Source: Treponema sp.
Lineage (GTDB): Bacteria > Spirochaetota > Spirochaetia > Treponematales > Breznakiellaceae
Assembly: GCA_031284195.1 (NCBI GenBank)
Contig: JAITAI010000284.1
Location: 1 to 6,451, forward strand
Direction: 5' to 3'
DNA length: 6,451 nt
Part shown: in pieces, positions 1 to 6,264 of the stretch
Layout: every line of letters begins with the position of its first letter
How positions within the stretch are numbered: the stretch's first letter is position 1
Translations under genes and position numbers: made by a program
The notes under the pieces: generated by a model
Databases searched by the model: none
What the model was told of the DNA's origin: nothing
The model's input: the letters and a program-made list of their open reading frames with translations, nothing else

Positions 1-2112
1 CGCGATAAGGGTCACGCCCACATCGCCAAACACCGCTTCCCACATGGTAGCCATACCTAATGCCCCCAGGACAAGGATAATGCCCTTGACAGACAGGGCA
101 AAGAGGATGTTCTGCCAGACGATGTTCCGGGTCCTCTGGGCAATGTGGATTGCATTGGCAATTTTTGAGGGCTCGTCGGTCATCAGGACCACATCCGCAG
201 CTTCGATGGCCGCATCAGAACCAAGGCCGCCCATGGCGATACCCACGTCGCTACGGGCCAGCACCGGCGCATCGTTGATACCGTCTCCCACAAAGAGCAG
301 TTTACCGGAACCGGATTTATTCTGTTCCAGGGCTTCCAGGTATTCAACCTTTTGATGGGGCAAAAGTTCCGCATAAACCCTATCAAGACCGATCTGTTTT
401 GCTATGCTCTCACCCACAATGTTACTGTCTCCGGTGAACATGAGGATCCGTTTTACCCCGATGTTTCGTAATTCCTCAACCGCCTGTTTGCTATCGGCCT
501 TCAGTTCGTCGGAAATAACGATGTACCCGGCATACCCACCGTTTACTGCCAGGTAGACTAGGGTTCCCAAGTCATCCACTACCGGAACAGGGATCTTTGC
601 AGTTTCAAGGAGTTTAGCATTTCCCGCAAGCACCATGTCTTCTCCGATATGGACGGAGACACCCTTTCCGGCGATTTCTTCATAATCCCCTATCACCCCA
701 GCTTCAAGTTCTTTTCTGTAGGCGTTTCTGATTGAAAGGGCTATGGGGTGGTTGGAGTTTGATTCCGCATGGGCAGCGTAATAAAGCAGTTGTTCTTCCG
801 TGAATTTCCCCTCCGGGACGATCCTGGTTACGCTGAACACGCCTCTGGTCAAAGTTCCGGTCTTGTCAAATACCACGGTGTCCACTTGAGTAAGGGCTTC
901 AAGGTAGTTGCTCCCTTTTATGAGGATACCGTTTCTTGAAGCGCCGCCAATACCGCCGAAGAAACTCAAAGGTATGGAGATCACCAGGGCGCAGGGGCAG
1001 GAAACCACCAAAAACACCAGGGCCCGGTTGATCCATTCGGCGAAGGCCGCGCCGGGGATAAAAAGGGGCGGCAGAAAGGCCAGCGCAGCCGCGGAAAGCA
1101 CTATCGCTGGAGTATAGTACCGGGCGAATTTGGTGATGAAGTTTTCGGTAACGGATTTTTTGCTCCCCGCGTTTTGCACGAGGTTGAGGATCTTTGAAAC
1201 CGTGGACTCCCCAAAAATCTTGCTTACTTCGATGATGAGTAGTCCGTTTTTGTTGATTGAGCCTGACAGCACGGCACTGCCCTTCTCCACATCCCGGGGC
1301 AGGGATTCGCCGGTGAGGGCAGAGGTATCCAAAGCGGAAAACCCCTCGACCACCACGCCATCCAAGGGGATTTTTTCACCAGGCTTCACCACGATAAGGT
1401 CGCCGATGCGTACCGTTTCCGGGGACACCCGTTCAAGGCCGGCAGCGGTTTTCAGGTTCGCGTAATCGGGCCTGATGTCCATGAGGGCGGATATGGATTT
1501 GCGGGAGCGTCCCACCGCATAATCCTGAAAGGCTTCACCTACCCGGTAAAAGATCATCACCGCGGCACCTTCGGGGTACTCGCCGATGGCAAAGGCTCCG
1601 ATGGTGGCGATACCCATTAAAAAATTTTCATCGAATATTTCACCTTTGGTAATATTCTTGATCGCCTTGATAAGCACTTCACCGCCTACCAGGAGATAGC
1701 TTGCCAGAAAAACGGCAAGCCGCATAAGGGGCAGCAGGGTGATGGACGGAACATAATCAAAGACCATACCCAGGACAAAGAGGGCCATACCCAGGATAAG
1801 GCTTATCCGCCGGAACCGGTTCTTTACCAGAGCAGGAGGCTCTTTATCTTTCGCCGCAACTCTGTTCGGAAAAAGAACCGTGTCCCGCAGTTCGACAGAA
1901 GGCTCAAGCCGTTTGATGATTCCGCTGGTACGGGCCATGATGTCGTCCCATCGCTCTGAGTCCTGCGTTTCGATGGTAAGTTTTTGCACGGAAAAATCGA
2001 CCAGCGCCCGGCTTACCCCTTCCAGAGCGCTGATGTGCTTTTCAATTTTTGCCGCACATTTGGGACAACAGAGGTTGTCCAGCATATACTCCCGTTTTAA
2101 TACCCCTTCCAT
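1..2112 (-). CDS. cadA: P1B-2-type Zn2+/Cd2+/Pb2+-exporting ATPase, 3' end cut by window edge
   Basis: Inner-membrane pump that uses ATP to export divalent soft metals. I translated one uninterrupted frame of 704 codons from ATG 2112 to base 1. In order: N-terminal HMA domain with LCCPKC (residues 14-19); membrane segments around 103-120, 124-143 and 163-190; actuator loop TGES (267-270); membrane segments around 333-352 and 362-390 with the metal-path motif CPC (372-374) inside SCPCALVISIPL; phosphorylated Asp416 in DKTGTLT; HP locus (H455-P456); hinge GDGIND (609-614); final membrane region from about 667 with K676 and GDVG (D697). CPCALVISIPL, the TM7 Lys and the TM8 Asp point to Zn/Cd/Pb rather than Cu. 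Family members are about 700-730 residues, so probably only 10-20 are missing. The Shine-Dalgarno AGGGGGAA (2115-2122) overlaps the stop codon of the upstream HMA gene, suggesting translational coupling. zntA would be an equally fair symbol. The export role is inferred from family. Confidence 0.95.
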   Translation of the reverse strand, partial: MEGVLKREYMLDNLCCPKCAAKIEKHISALEGVSRALVDFSVQKLTIETQDSERWDDIMARTSGIIKRLEPSVELRDTVLFPNRVAAKDKEPPALVKNRFRRISLILGMALFVLGMVFDYVPSITLLPLMRLAVFLASYLLVGGEVLIKAIKNITKGEIFDENFLMGIATIGAFAIGEYPEGAAVMIFYRVGEAFQDYAVGRSRKSISALMDIRPDYANLKTAAGLERVSPETVRIGDLIVVKPGEKIPLDGVVVEGFSALDTSALTGESLPRDVEKGSAVLSGSINKNGLLIIEVSKIFGESTVSKILNLVQNAGSKKSVTENFITKFARYYTPAIVLSAAALAFLPPLFIPGAAFAEWINRALVFLVVSCPCALVISIPLSFFGGIGGASRNGILIKGSNYLEALTQVDTVVFDKTGTLTRGVFSVTRIVPEGKFTEEQLLYYAAHAESNSNHPIALSIRNAYRKELEAGVIGDYEEIAGKGVSVHIGEDMVLAGNAKLLETAKIPVPVVDDLGTLVYLAVNGGYAGYIVISDELKADSKQAVEELRNIGVKRILMFTGDSNIVGESIAKQIGLDRVYAELLPHQKVEYLEALEQNKSGSGKLLFVGDGINDAPVLARSDVGIAMGGLGSDAAIEAADVVLMTDEPSKIANAIHIAQRTRNIVWQNILFALSVKGIILVLGALGMATMWEAVFGDVGVTLIA

Positions 2113-2120
2113 GGTTCCCC

Positions 2121-2342
2121 CTAACATGCCTTAACGATGATGTCTTCATCAACGCTCTGGACAATACCGGCGATAGTTTCAAACAGGGCGCTTTCGTCTC
2201 CCTCGTATTCAAGGGTGAGCCGGGTGTTCCGAAAATCCACTGTCGCCTGTTTTACCTCTGGCACTTGCTTTACCTTTTCATCAATTTTAGTTGCACAATT
2301 AGGGCAGCAGAGCCCTTCCAATACATAGGTCTTTTCTGTCAT
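2121..2342 (-). CDS. Stand-alone heavy-metal-associated (HMA) domain protein, CopZ-like metallochaperone
   Basis: A 73-residue cytoplasmic protein that is essentially one HMA (ferredoxin-like beta-alpha-beta-beta-alpha-beta) domain. The metal loop is GLCCPNCATK (residues 10-19), with the classic CxxC as C13/C16, an extra C12 just before it, and a Cys as the very last residue (C73). It resembles the first ~48 residues of the adjacent ATPase (shared Y-L-LCCP-CA-KI, then VDF and LT), so the two are probably related by duplication. Start 2342 is preceded by AAGGGG at a good distance on the minus strand. The gene lies between the ArsR-type repressor and the ATPase, 8 bp from the ATPase start. The likely role is to bind Zn/Cd/Pb and pass it to the ATPase or buffer it. 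The metal and the partner are inferences. A copper chaperone is less likely in this company. Confidence 0.88.
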   Translation of the reverse strand: MTEKTYVLEGLCCPNCATKIDEKVKQVPEVKQATVDFRNTRLTLEYEGDESALFETIAGIVQSVDEDIIVKAC

Positions 2343-2372
2343 ATCAAATACCCCTTAATAACCGTATAAACA

Positions 2373-2396
2373 TTGAACAATTGATAATCTGTTCAA
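2373..2396. promoter_or_regulatory. Inverted repeat, candidate ArsR-type operator ahead of HMA gene and cadA
   Basis: The gap between the repressor and HMA genes holds TTGAACA (2373-2379) and its exact inverse TGTTCAA (2390-2396), separated by 10 bp. The layout resembles the imperfect palindromes with TGAA/TTCA arms bound by ArsR/SmtB regulators. A weak promoter could overlap it on the minus strand (TTTACG, 17 bp, TATCAA), which would let the repressor block the pump genes separately from its own promoter. Binding is inferred. Confidence 0.5.
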
Positions 2397-2430
2397 CTAT
2401 TTACGTAAAAAAAACAAGTCCCTTCGCTAC

Positions 2431-2796
2431 TCACTCGCTCACATGGACCAAGCCCTGATCAAAGATGGTTCCCACATGATCATCCTCCAGGGAATAGTAG
2501 ACTACCTTCCCTTCCCGGCGGTACTTCACGAGCCGAGTCTGTCTGAGGGTTCTCAACTGATGGGAAATAGCGGACTTACTCATGCCCAAAAGGACCGCAA
2601 TGTCGCAGACGCACATTTCAGCCTGCAGAAGGGCACAGAGGATTTTAACCCTCGTGGAATCGCTGAACACCTTAAACAGGTCCGCCAGATCCAGCAATAC
2701 TTCATCATTGGGCATCTTTTCCTTGACAGCGGCTACCACTTCCTCGTGGATTACGTTGCAATCAAGACTTTCAATATCCGAAACGCTTTTTTCCAT
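2431..2796 (-). CDS. ArsR/SmtB-family metal-sensing transcriptional repressor (CadC/ZiaR-like)
   Basis: A 121-residue winged helix-turn-helix protein of normal family length, expected to act as a DNA-bound dimer that leaves its operator when metal binds. Helix 3 carries MCVCDIA (residues 61-67), the C62-x-C64 pair used by ArsR and CadC. The recognition region is LLGMSKSAISHQLRTL (69-84), followed by a wing around REGKVVYYSL (94-103). The N-terminus has D12, C13 and H17, which could complete an alpha3N-type site. The C-terminal helix has D105-x-H107 and H118-x-x-E121, matching the alpha5 Zn site of SmtB. Start 2796 has GGGGAG just upstream. It is the first gene of the operon with the HMA protein and the ATPase, so it most likely senses Cd, Zn or Pb. 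I leave the symbol empty because cadC, smtB and ziaR relatives cannot be told apart here. Confidence 0.93.
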   Translation of the reverse strand: MEKSVSDIESLDCNVIHEEVVAAVKEKMPNDEVLLDLADLFKVFSDSTRVKILCALLQAEMCVCDIAVLLGMSKSAISHQLRTLRQTRLVKYRREGKVVYYSLEDDHVGTIFDQGLVHVSE

Positions 2797-2811
2797 AAAC
2801 TCCCCAAACAG

Positions 2812-2826
2812 TTGAACACATGAACA
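2812..2826. promoter_or_regulatory. Tandem TGAACA half-sites, candidate autoregulatory operator of the ArsR gene
   Basis: Between the repressor start codon and its putative -10 region lie TTGAACA (2812-2818) and, two bases on, TGAACA (2821-2826) in the same orientation. The first matches the arms of the inverted repeat found in front of the HMA gene. The position just downstream of the likely transcription start would suit autorepression. No good inverted partner is visible here, so the exact operator boundaries are uncertain. Confidence 0.4.
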
Positions 2827-2834
2827 TATATATA

Positions 2835-2863
2835 TAATTACAAGGATTTGTGAGATCTGTCAA
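2835..2863 (-). promoter_or_regulatory. Putative sigma70-type promoter of the metal-resistance operon
   Basis: On the minus strand a perfect TTGACA (2858-2863) is followed after 17 bp by TAATTA (2835-2840), inside an AT-rich TATATA run. The -35 box is strong but the -10 is poor, and a TATATA further downstream is an alternative with longer spacing. It lies about 40 bp upstream of the repressor start codon. Confidence 0.4.
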
Positions 2864-2970
2864 GAGGTTTTCTGAATTTTTTCAATTTTTCCTTCAGTAT
2901 TGAAGGTTTGTCCTATTGTTGACCATAAGGACAGCCTTATCCTTGCTACAGAGAACACGGAAACAGGCTA

Positions 2971-3303
2971 ATGGATACTCCCCGGCATACCCTCATCCCT
3001 GTGGCCGATTTCAAGACTATGCTCGGTATAGATAACAGGAAGGCTCCTCTTTCCCGGTACTGCTTCCGCACCGCTACTTACACTATAGAACAATACGATA
3101 AACAGCGGATATTACGTTGGAAACATACCTATTACTTCATTTGCATGGGGATACATCTTTACCTTCTGGGAATATCCGGTACGAAAGGTTCTGACCGTCC
3201 ATGCCGCTACTGGGGTGGTGGCTTTACGGAAAATCCCCTTGTTAGCCCTGAAAACCTGGTGTATCCCGAACATTACGAGTACCTCTCCGATGGGTATCCA
3301 TGA
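2971..3303 (+). CDS. Hypothetical ORF of 110 codons, doubtful
   Basis: The longest ATG-started frame between the metal operon and the lipoprotein gene. It has no clear Shine-Dalgarno, and I recognise no domain in it. The residue mix is odd for a real protein (many Tyr, Arg, Thr and Trp; the word RWKHTYYFICMGIHLY is suggestive of nothing specific). The last third, around CRYWGGGFTENPLV, looks more protein-like. Downstream the same frame is broken by several stops but reopens around 3457-3543. It could be the remnant of a larger gene, or chance. Confidence 0.2.
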   Translation: MDTPRHTLIPVADFKTMLGIDNRKAPLSRYCFRTATYTIEQYDKQRILRWKHTYYFICMGIHLYLLGISGTKGSDRPCRYWGGGFTENPLVSPENLVYPEHYEYLSDGYP

Positions 3304-3367
3304 GGCTCTTCTCTTTTCCCTTGTTTTGTAGCCTTTCTTGGGGCTGCATGAGAAGAACAGGCCATAA

Positions 3368-3884
3368 AGTGCAGCTTATGTTTCGGGGAAGGCCCCAGCT
3401 GACTTGACTGCTGCATGTCTTATGGAACATGGCCCGATACTGGGGACAGCGGCTAGGGAACCGGAAATGTCCGGGACACTGAGAAGGACCGAAATCTTTG
3501 GAATCAATCGGCGAAGAATTATGTGAAGGAATTAGAGTAAAACATGAAACATAAAGGCTTATCTAAGATACCATACTTAATATATCAAATTCAAGCCAAA
3601 AATGGCAGGATAGTTACGGCACTTTCAGAAAACCTGGACCGCCCTTCTTTGTCTATACAATAACAATCGTGCTATAGACATTTCGTCGCTACCTTGCTGA
3701 AAATAGTATTCCCCCGGATCCCATCAATAGACCCTGCTTTCCTCAACACTTTCGGACTGCGTCGGTATTCACGAGAGTTGCTCAGAAACCTCATGTGCGT
3801 CTCCTACGGTCATCTGCGCTTCCCCTTGAACGTTGTAGGAACATCTTTTCAATGTATTTAAGGCGGTCATGCAAAGATGCGTAA
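3368..3884 (+). other. Gene-free stretch with short open fragments, possibly decayed coding DNA
   Basis: No intact gene is seen. Open fragments without good starts occur in changing plus-strand frames: 3368-3526 (frame 2), 3457-3543 (frame 1, ending SAKNYVKELE), 3544-3663 (39 codons from an ATG without a well-placed ribosome site) and 3678-3884 (frame 3). None resembles a family I know. There is also some RNA-like pairing: TGCAGC (3370-3375) with GCTGCA (3410-3415) enclosing GGGG/CCCC, and CCGGA/TCCGG near 3460. Degenerate coding sequence and an unrecognised structured RNA both remain possible. Confidence 0.25.
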
Positions 3885-3910
3885 CCTGAACCAGTTTCAA
3901 AACAGGGTAA

Positions 3911-4187
3911 GCTCTCTGCTTCCAGGTTAGGGATTTCAGATTCTCTGTAGGGAGAAACGTTGCAGCCTTGAGAGTTTATACTTCCGCTTCCTCCACAGAA
4001 CCGATACAGGGACGATTACTCTGCCGGTAACCGAATCTTTCTGTACAATGGCAGTGGACAAGCCCGAGGCACGCCGGGTTTTGCTCCGATTTGGACCAAC
4101 GGGCTTGATCCGTTCACCAATGAAAAATACCGGTTCGATCGGCGTTTCTTTAACCAGGCTACTTTTTTACCCTGTGAAACCCCATGA
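3911..4187 (+). pseudogene. Frameshifted coding remnant of unknown protein
   Basis: Two overlapping plus-strand frames each read like real protein over part of their length and then hand over. Frame 2 (3911-4030) gives VRDFRFSVGRNVAALRVYTS and SASSTEPIQG before a stop. Frame 3 (3972-4187) gives RDDYSAGNRIFLYNGSGQ, then ARGTPGFAPIWTNGLDPF and TNEKYRFDRRFF before TGA at 4185. A single frameshift near 4000-4011 would join them into a ~90-residue C-terminal segment. There is no start codon or ribosome site, and upstream frames are full of stops. The Gly/Asn/Tyr-rich style suggests a secreted or surface beta protein, but I do not recognise the family. Confidence is for its being a coding remnant, not for a function. 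Confidence 0.35.
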
Positions 4188-4189
4188 AG

Positions 4190-4350
4190 CATAGTTATAT
4201 TAGAAAAATATTTATAAAAATCATAATATACTCTAATGTATTTTAGAGTTTATATTTCTATACTTTAAATACTTGTTGAGTCTGTTGAGATCTTTATCGT
4301 GCTGTATGTTCCGTTATCTCAAGACTCAATAAAAAAATTGTAATTATATG
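4190..4350. other. AT-rich tract upstream of the lipoprotein gene
   Basis: Base composition drops sharply here relative to both sides. It contains an inverted repeat ACTCTAA/TTAGAGT (4230-4236 and 4243-4249) followed by a T-rich run, and a further larger hairpin. It is the natural place for the promoter of the downstream gene, but I could not find a -35/-10 pair good enough to call. Confidence 0.4.
4276..4329. repeat. Long interrupted inverted repeat (hairpin) in the upstream region
   Basis: TTGAGTC (4276-4282) plus TTGAGAT (4285-4291) pair exactly with ATCTCAA (4316-4322) plus GACTCAA (4323-4329). This gives 14 pairs with one 2-nt bulge and a 24-nt loop. It is followed on the plus strand by TAAAAAAATTG, so it is not a plus-strand terminator. 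It could be an operator for a dimeric regulator or part of a structured leader. Confidence 0.5.
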
Positions 4351-4386
4351 AGGTTTTTTCATCATGTTTGATGGGGGAAGAACCTC
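4350..4386 (+). repeat. Stable hairpin in the putative leader of the lipoprotein gene
   Basis: GAGGTT (4350-4355) pairs with AACCTC (4381-4386). The inner TTTT/GAAG pairs by A-T and G-T, and CATCA (4360-4364) pairs with TGATG (4369-4373) around a TGTT loop, leaving a 3-nt G bulge. That is about 15 pairs in 37 bases. It sits 120 bp upstream of the start codon at 4507. A short ATG-started frame (4364-4468, 34 codons, GAGG upstream) begins inside the loop side of this hairpin; I do not call it a gene. Confidence 0.45.
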
Positions 4387-4482
4387 ACGGATATTGAGCC
4401 GGTTTCACAACTCCCTCAGTGCGGTAACTGTGTTTACGATGAAACGGCCTTTGGAACAAGCGGTATAAAACCCGTACCCTAA
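4371..4482 (+). pseudogene. C-terminal coding fragment without a start, directly upstream of the lipoprotein gene
   Basis: Frame 1, after a TGA at 4368-4370, reads WGKNLTDIEPVSQLPQCGNC then VYDETAFGTSGIKPVP and stops at TAA 4480-4482, 24 bp before the lipoprotein start. The composition is protein-like and CGNC is a possible metal or disulfide pair, but no ATG, GTG or TTG start with a ribosome site exists in frame. It looks like the tail end of a lost or truncated gene. I do not recognise the family. Confidence 0.25.
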
Positions 4483-4506
4483 TGGGTAAAAGAAGGAGAG
4501 ATTTAT

Positions 4507-6075
4507 ATGAAAAAACCGTGGCTGCTAGTGCCTGTTTTTATATGCTTAAGCGTTTTGAGCTGTTCTAATACTCCCTCGGTTGAGTCCTCTCAGAATTCTC
4601 AGGCAAAGACGTCAAATAGAGAGAATACTGAAGAGGCTCAAGGGGGGGTCTATATTGGCTTACTTTCCTTTGCCGCGGATGTACAGGATCTGACCGACGG
4701 CGCCTTGATTTATCTGAACGATGAAGGAAGAAACCAGCTCTTACAGTCCCTGTCCAAGTACAGCCGGGCCGCTGGTTCAGGAACCGCCTTGTATTATGCG
4801 GTTCATCAGGCATTACATAATCTTAAGACTCAGGAATCCTCATTTCCCGATAACCTCAGTTCGATTAATCTCATTACCTTTACCGACGGGCTGGATAACA
4901 ATTCAACCAGCCTGGCCCTTCCCGTCATAGATGATCAAGATTTCAGGGGGAAATCCACCGAGTCCTATGCCTCCTATATTAAACAACAAATTGCAGAACG
5001 GCGGGTCGCCGATAAGCCGATTACCTCCTTTGCTGCGGGGGTACAAGGCGGCGATGTGGAGGATAAAGCGGCGTTTAGCGCGACCTTGAAGTCCCTGGCC
5101 AGCGCCACCGGTACTACGGCTACTAATTTCTATGAACTCGCCGATTTTTCGGAATTGAACCAGAAATTTCAAGATATAGCGAATAATCTAACGATTATTA
5201 ACCGGGATCTCATGTTTACCATTATTACCCCTTCTTATCAGCCGGGGACCAAGATCCGGATGACCTTTGATGTAGCGGAACATACCCTGGAGGCCTTTGC
5301 TAAGTCTACCCGGTATGTAGAGGGTGAAGTAAGTCTCAATAACGGAACCTATGAATTGACGCATGTTACCTGTTCTGAAGGGGTTTCCTCTTCTTCTGAA
5401 GAACCGGTACCAGGTACCCTGACTGGTACTGAGGTGAGCTATATCTTTAATGATTTTGTGGTATCCGATGCTAAATGGCAGCTCCAGCAATGGATCCTCA
5501 GTCCTGGATCTACTACCTGGCAGCGTAACAGCGAGTATACCATGGGAGATTCCTTAAAGATTGCAGTGGAAAAACGTTCATCCGTCATATATCTGGTCCT
5601 TGACAATAGCCGGTCCCTGGTAGATACTGATGTGGCTTCCATACGGAATGCAGTGGAAGGTTTTATTAACCTGTTGTACCTAAAATTATACCCCGGTTCC
5701 ACGGTTTCTCAAAGCACCCAACACAATCAGAGCATCATAAATCTTCAAAACAATATCTGGCAGGAAGACGAAATCGCCTCCGGGGAGTACCGGTATTACC
5801 GTTTCCATGCGCAAGCAGGGCAATCCTACCTCATTCGGTGGAACGATTCCCTTGACGGGGATGATACGAAAACCGGGGATATCCTGGTTACCATATACCG
5901 GGAAGATAATAACACGTCGCTGTACTTCGGCGTAGACTCAGGGTTTAAGGATTCTCCCCGGGTTTCCGTAACCGAGGACACGGATATTTTAATAGAAGTG
6001 AAAGGATATACTGCTAACCAGAATAAGGGTACCTATGCTCTTATGTATATACAACAAACGCCCAATGGTTTCTAG
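4507..6075 (+). CDS. Predicted lipoprotein with a rearranged VWA-like region and a C-terminal PPC-like domain
   Basis: A 522-residue predicted exported lipoprotein. Residues 1-19 form a signal peptide (two Lys, hydrophobic core, lipobox VLSC with lipidated C19), followed by a Ser/Gln/Asn-rich linker to about 46. VWA elements follow: VYIGLLSFAADV (48-59), GSGTALYYAV (90-99, T93) and NLITFTDGLDNNS (D127). ITSFAAGV and FYELADF are the later strand and helix. The normal first element, a strand ending DxSxS, is absent from the front; a matching VIYLVLDNSRSL (D366, S368, S370) and helix come only after a beta-rich stretch (about 235-355). Residues about 412-517 (NNIWQEDEIASGEYRYYRFHA onward) resemble bacterial pre-peptidase C-terminal (PPC) domains. 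AAGGAG (4493-4498) lies 8 bp before the ATG. It appears monocistronic. A role in surface binding, adhesion or cell-envelope assembly is inferred; no enzyme motif is visible. Confidence 0.85.
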   Translation: MKKPWLLVPVFICLSVLSCSNTPSVESSQNSQAKTSNRENTEEAQGGVYIGLLSFAADVQDLTDGALIYLNDEGRNQLLQSLSKYSRAAGSGTALYYAVHQALHNLKTQESSFPDNLSSINLITFTDGLDNNSTSLALPVIDDQDFRGKSTESYASYIKQQIAERRVADKPITSFAAGVQGGDVEDKAAFSATLKSLASATGTTATNFYELADFSELNQKFQDIANNLTIINRDLMFTIITPSYQPGTKIRMTFDVAEHTLEAFAKSTRYVEGEVSLNNGTYELTHVTCSEGVSSSSEEPVPGTLTGTEVSYIFNDFVVSDAKWQLQQWILSPGSTTWQRNSEYTMGDSLKIAVEKRSSVIYLVLDNSRSLVDTDVASIRNAVEGFINLLYLKLYPGSTVSQSTQHNQSIINLQNNIWQEDEIASGEYRYYRFHAQAGQSYLIRWNDSLDGDDTKTGDILVTIYREDNNTSLYFGVDSGFKDSPRVSVTEDTDILIEVKGYTANQNKGTYALMYIQQTPNGF

Positions 6076-6127
6076 TCTGTTGCAGCCCTTTCCCTATTCC
6101 TGGCAGTTAAAGCCATAACCATTCGAG

Positions 6128-6162
6128 TGCAGGGGGTCTAAACCCTCTGCATTTGTCTGTAT
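6128..6162 (+). terminator. Probable intrinsic terminator of the lipoprotein gene
   Basis: TGCAGGGGGT (6128-6137) pairs with ACCCTCTGCA (6142-6151) around a CTAA loop: ten pairs, one of them G-T. It is followed by TTTGTCTGTAT. It starts 52 bp after the stop codon at 6075. The T-tract is interrupted, so termination strength is uncertain. Confidence 0.55.
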
Positions 6163-6164
6163 AC

Positions 6165-6189
6165 CCTAGCCGCAGGCTGCTGCGGTAGG
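6165..6189. repeat. GC-rich hairpin
   Basis: CCTA plus CCGCAG (6165-6168, 6170-6175) pair with CTGCGG plus TAGG (6180-6189), with one bulged G and a GCTG loop: ten pairs. There is no T-tract on either side. It is the second of a run of six hairpins. Confidence 0.5.
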
Positions 6190-6194
6190 ACCAG

Positions 6195-6231
6195 AGAAAA
6201 AATAAAGAATCCCCGCAGCAGAGCTGCGGGG
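6195..6231 (-). terminator. Probable minus-strand intrinsic terminator (perfect 9-bp stem)
   Basis: CCCCGCAGC (6211-6219) and GCTGCGGGG (6223-6231) form a perfect stem with a 3-nt loop. Read on the minus strand it is followed by ATTCTTTATTTTTTC, a good T-rich tail, so it would stop transcription coming from the right. On the plus strand the tail (TATTGAAGATTTCTCTTT) is weaker, though it could act as a backup terminator for the lipoprotein gene. Confidence 0.6.
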
Positions 6232-6264
6232 TATTGAAGATTTCTCTTTGAAAGCTTTGCGTAT

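Noticed and set aside
44..1465. Several plus-strand ORFs of 69-111 codons opposite the ATPase
   Set aside because: The minus strand carries one continuous frame with all P-type ATPase motifs; these are shadows.
2397..2430. Possible attenuator or terminator between repressor and HMA gene (T-run on the minus strand)
   Set aside because: The T8 run is real, but only a 3-4 bp stem can be drawn before it, too weak for an intrinsic terminator.
2443..2823. 126-codon plus-strand ORF opposite the repressor
   Set aside because: It is the antisense shadow of the ArsR-family gene, whose motifs are unmistakable on the minus strand.
2880..2940. Small inverted repeats CTTCA/TGAAG and ATAAGG/CCTTAT downstream of the repressor promoter
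   Set aside because: Stems of 5-6 bp in AT-rich DNA are expected by chance and no gene or tail is associated with them.
3685..3800. Minus-strand TTGAGGAAAGCAGGG, reminiscent of RNase P P4 region
   Set aside because: Only the GAGGAAAG word matches; the other conserved RNase P segments are absent at the right distances.
4122..4150. GGTTCGATC, resembling a tRNA T-loop
   Set aside because: The flanking bases do not form a T stem, no cloverleaf can be drawn, and the bases fit the coding remnant frame (KYRFDRRF).
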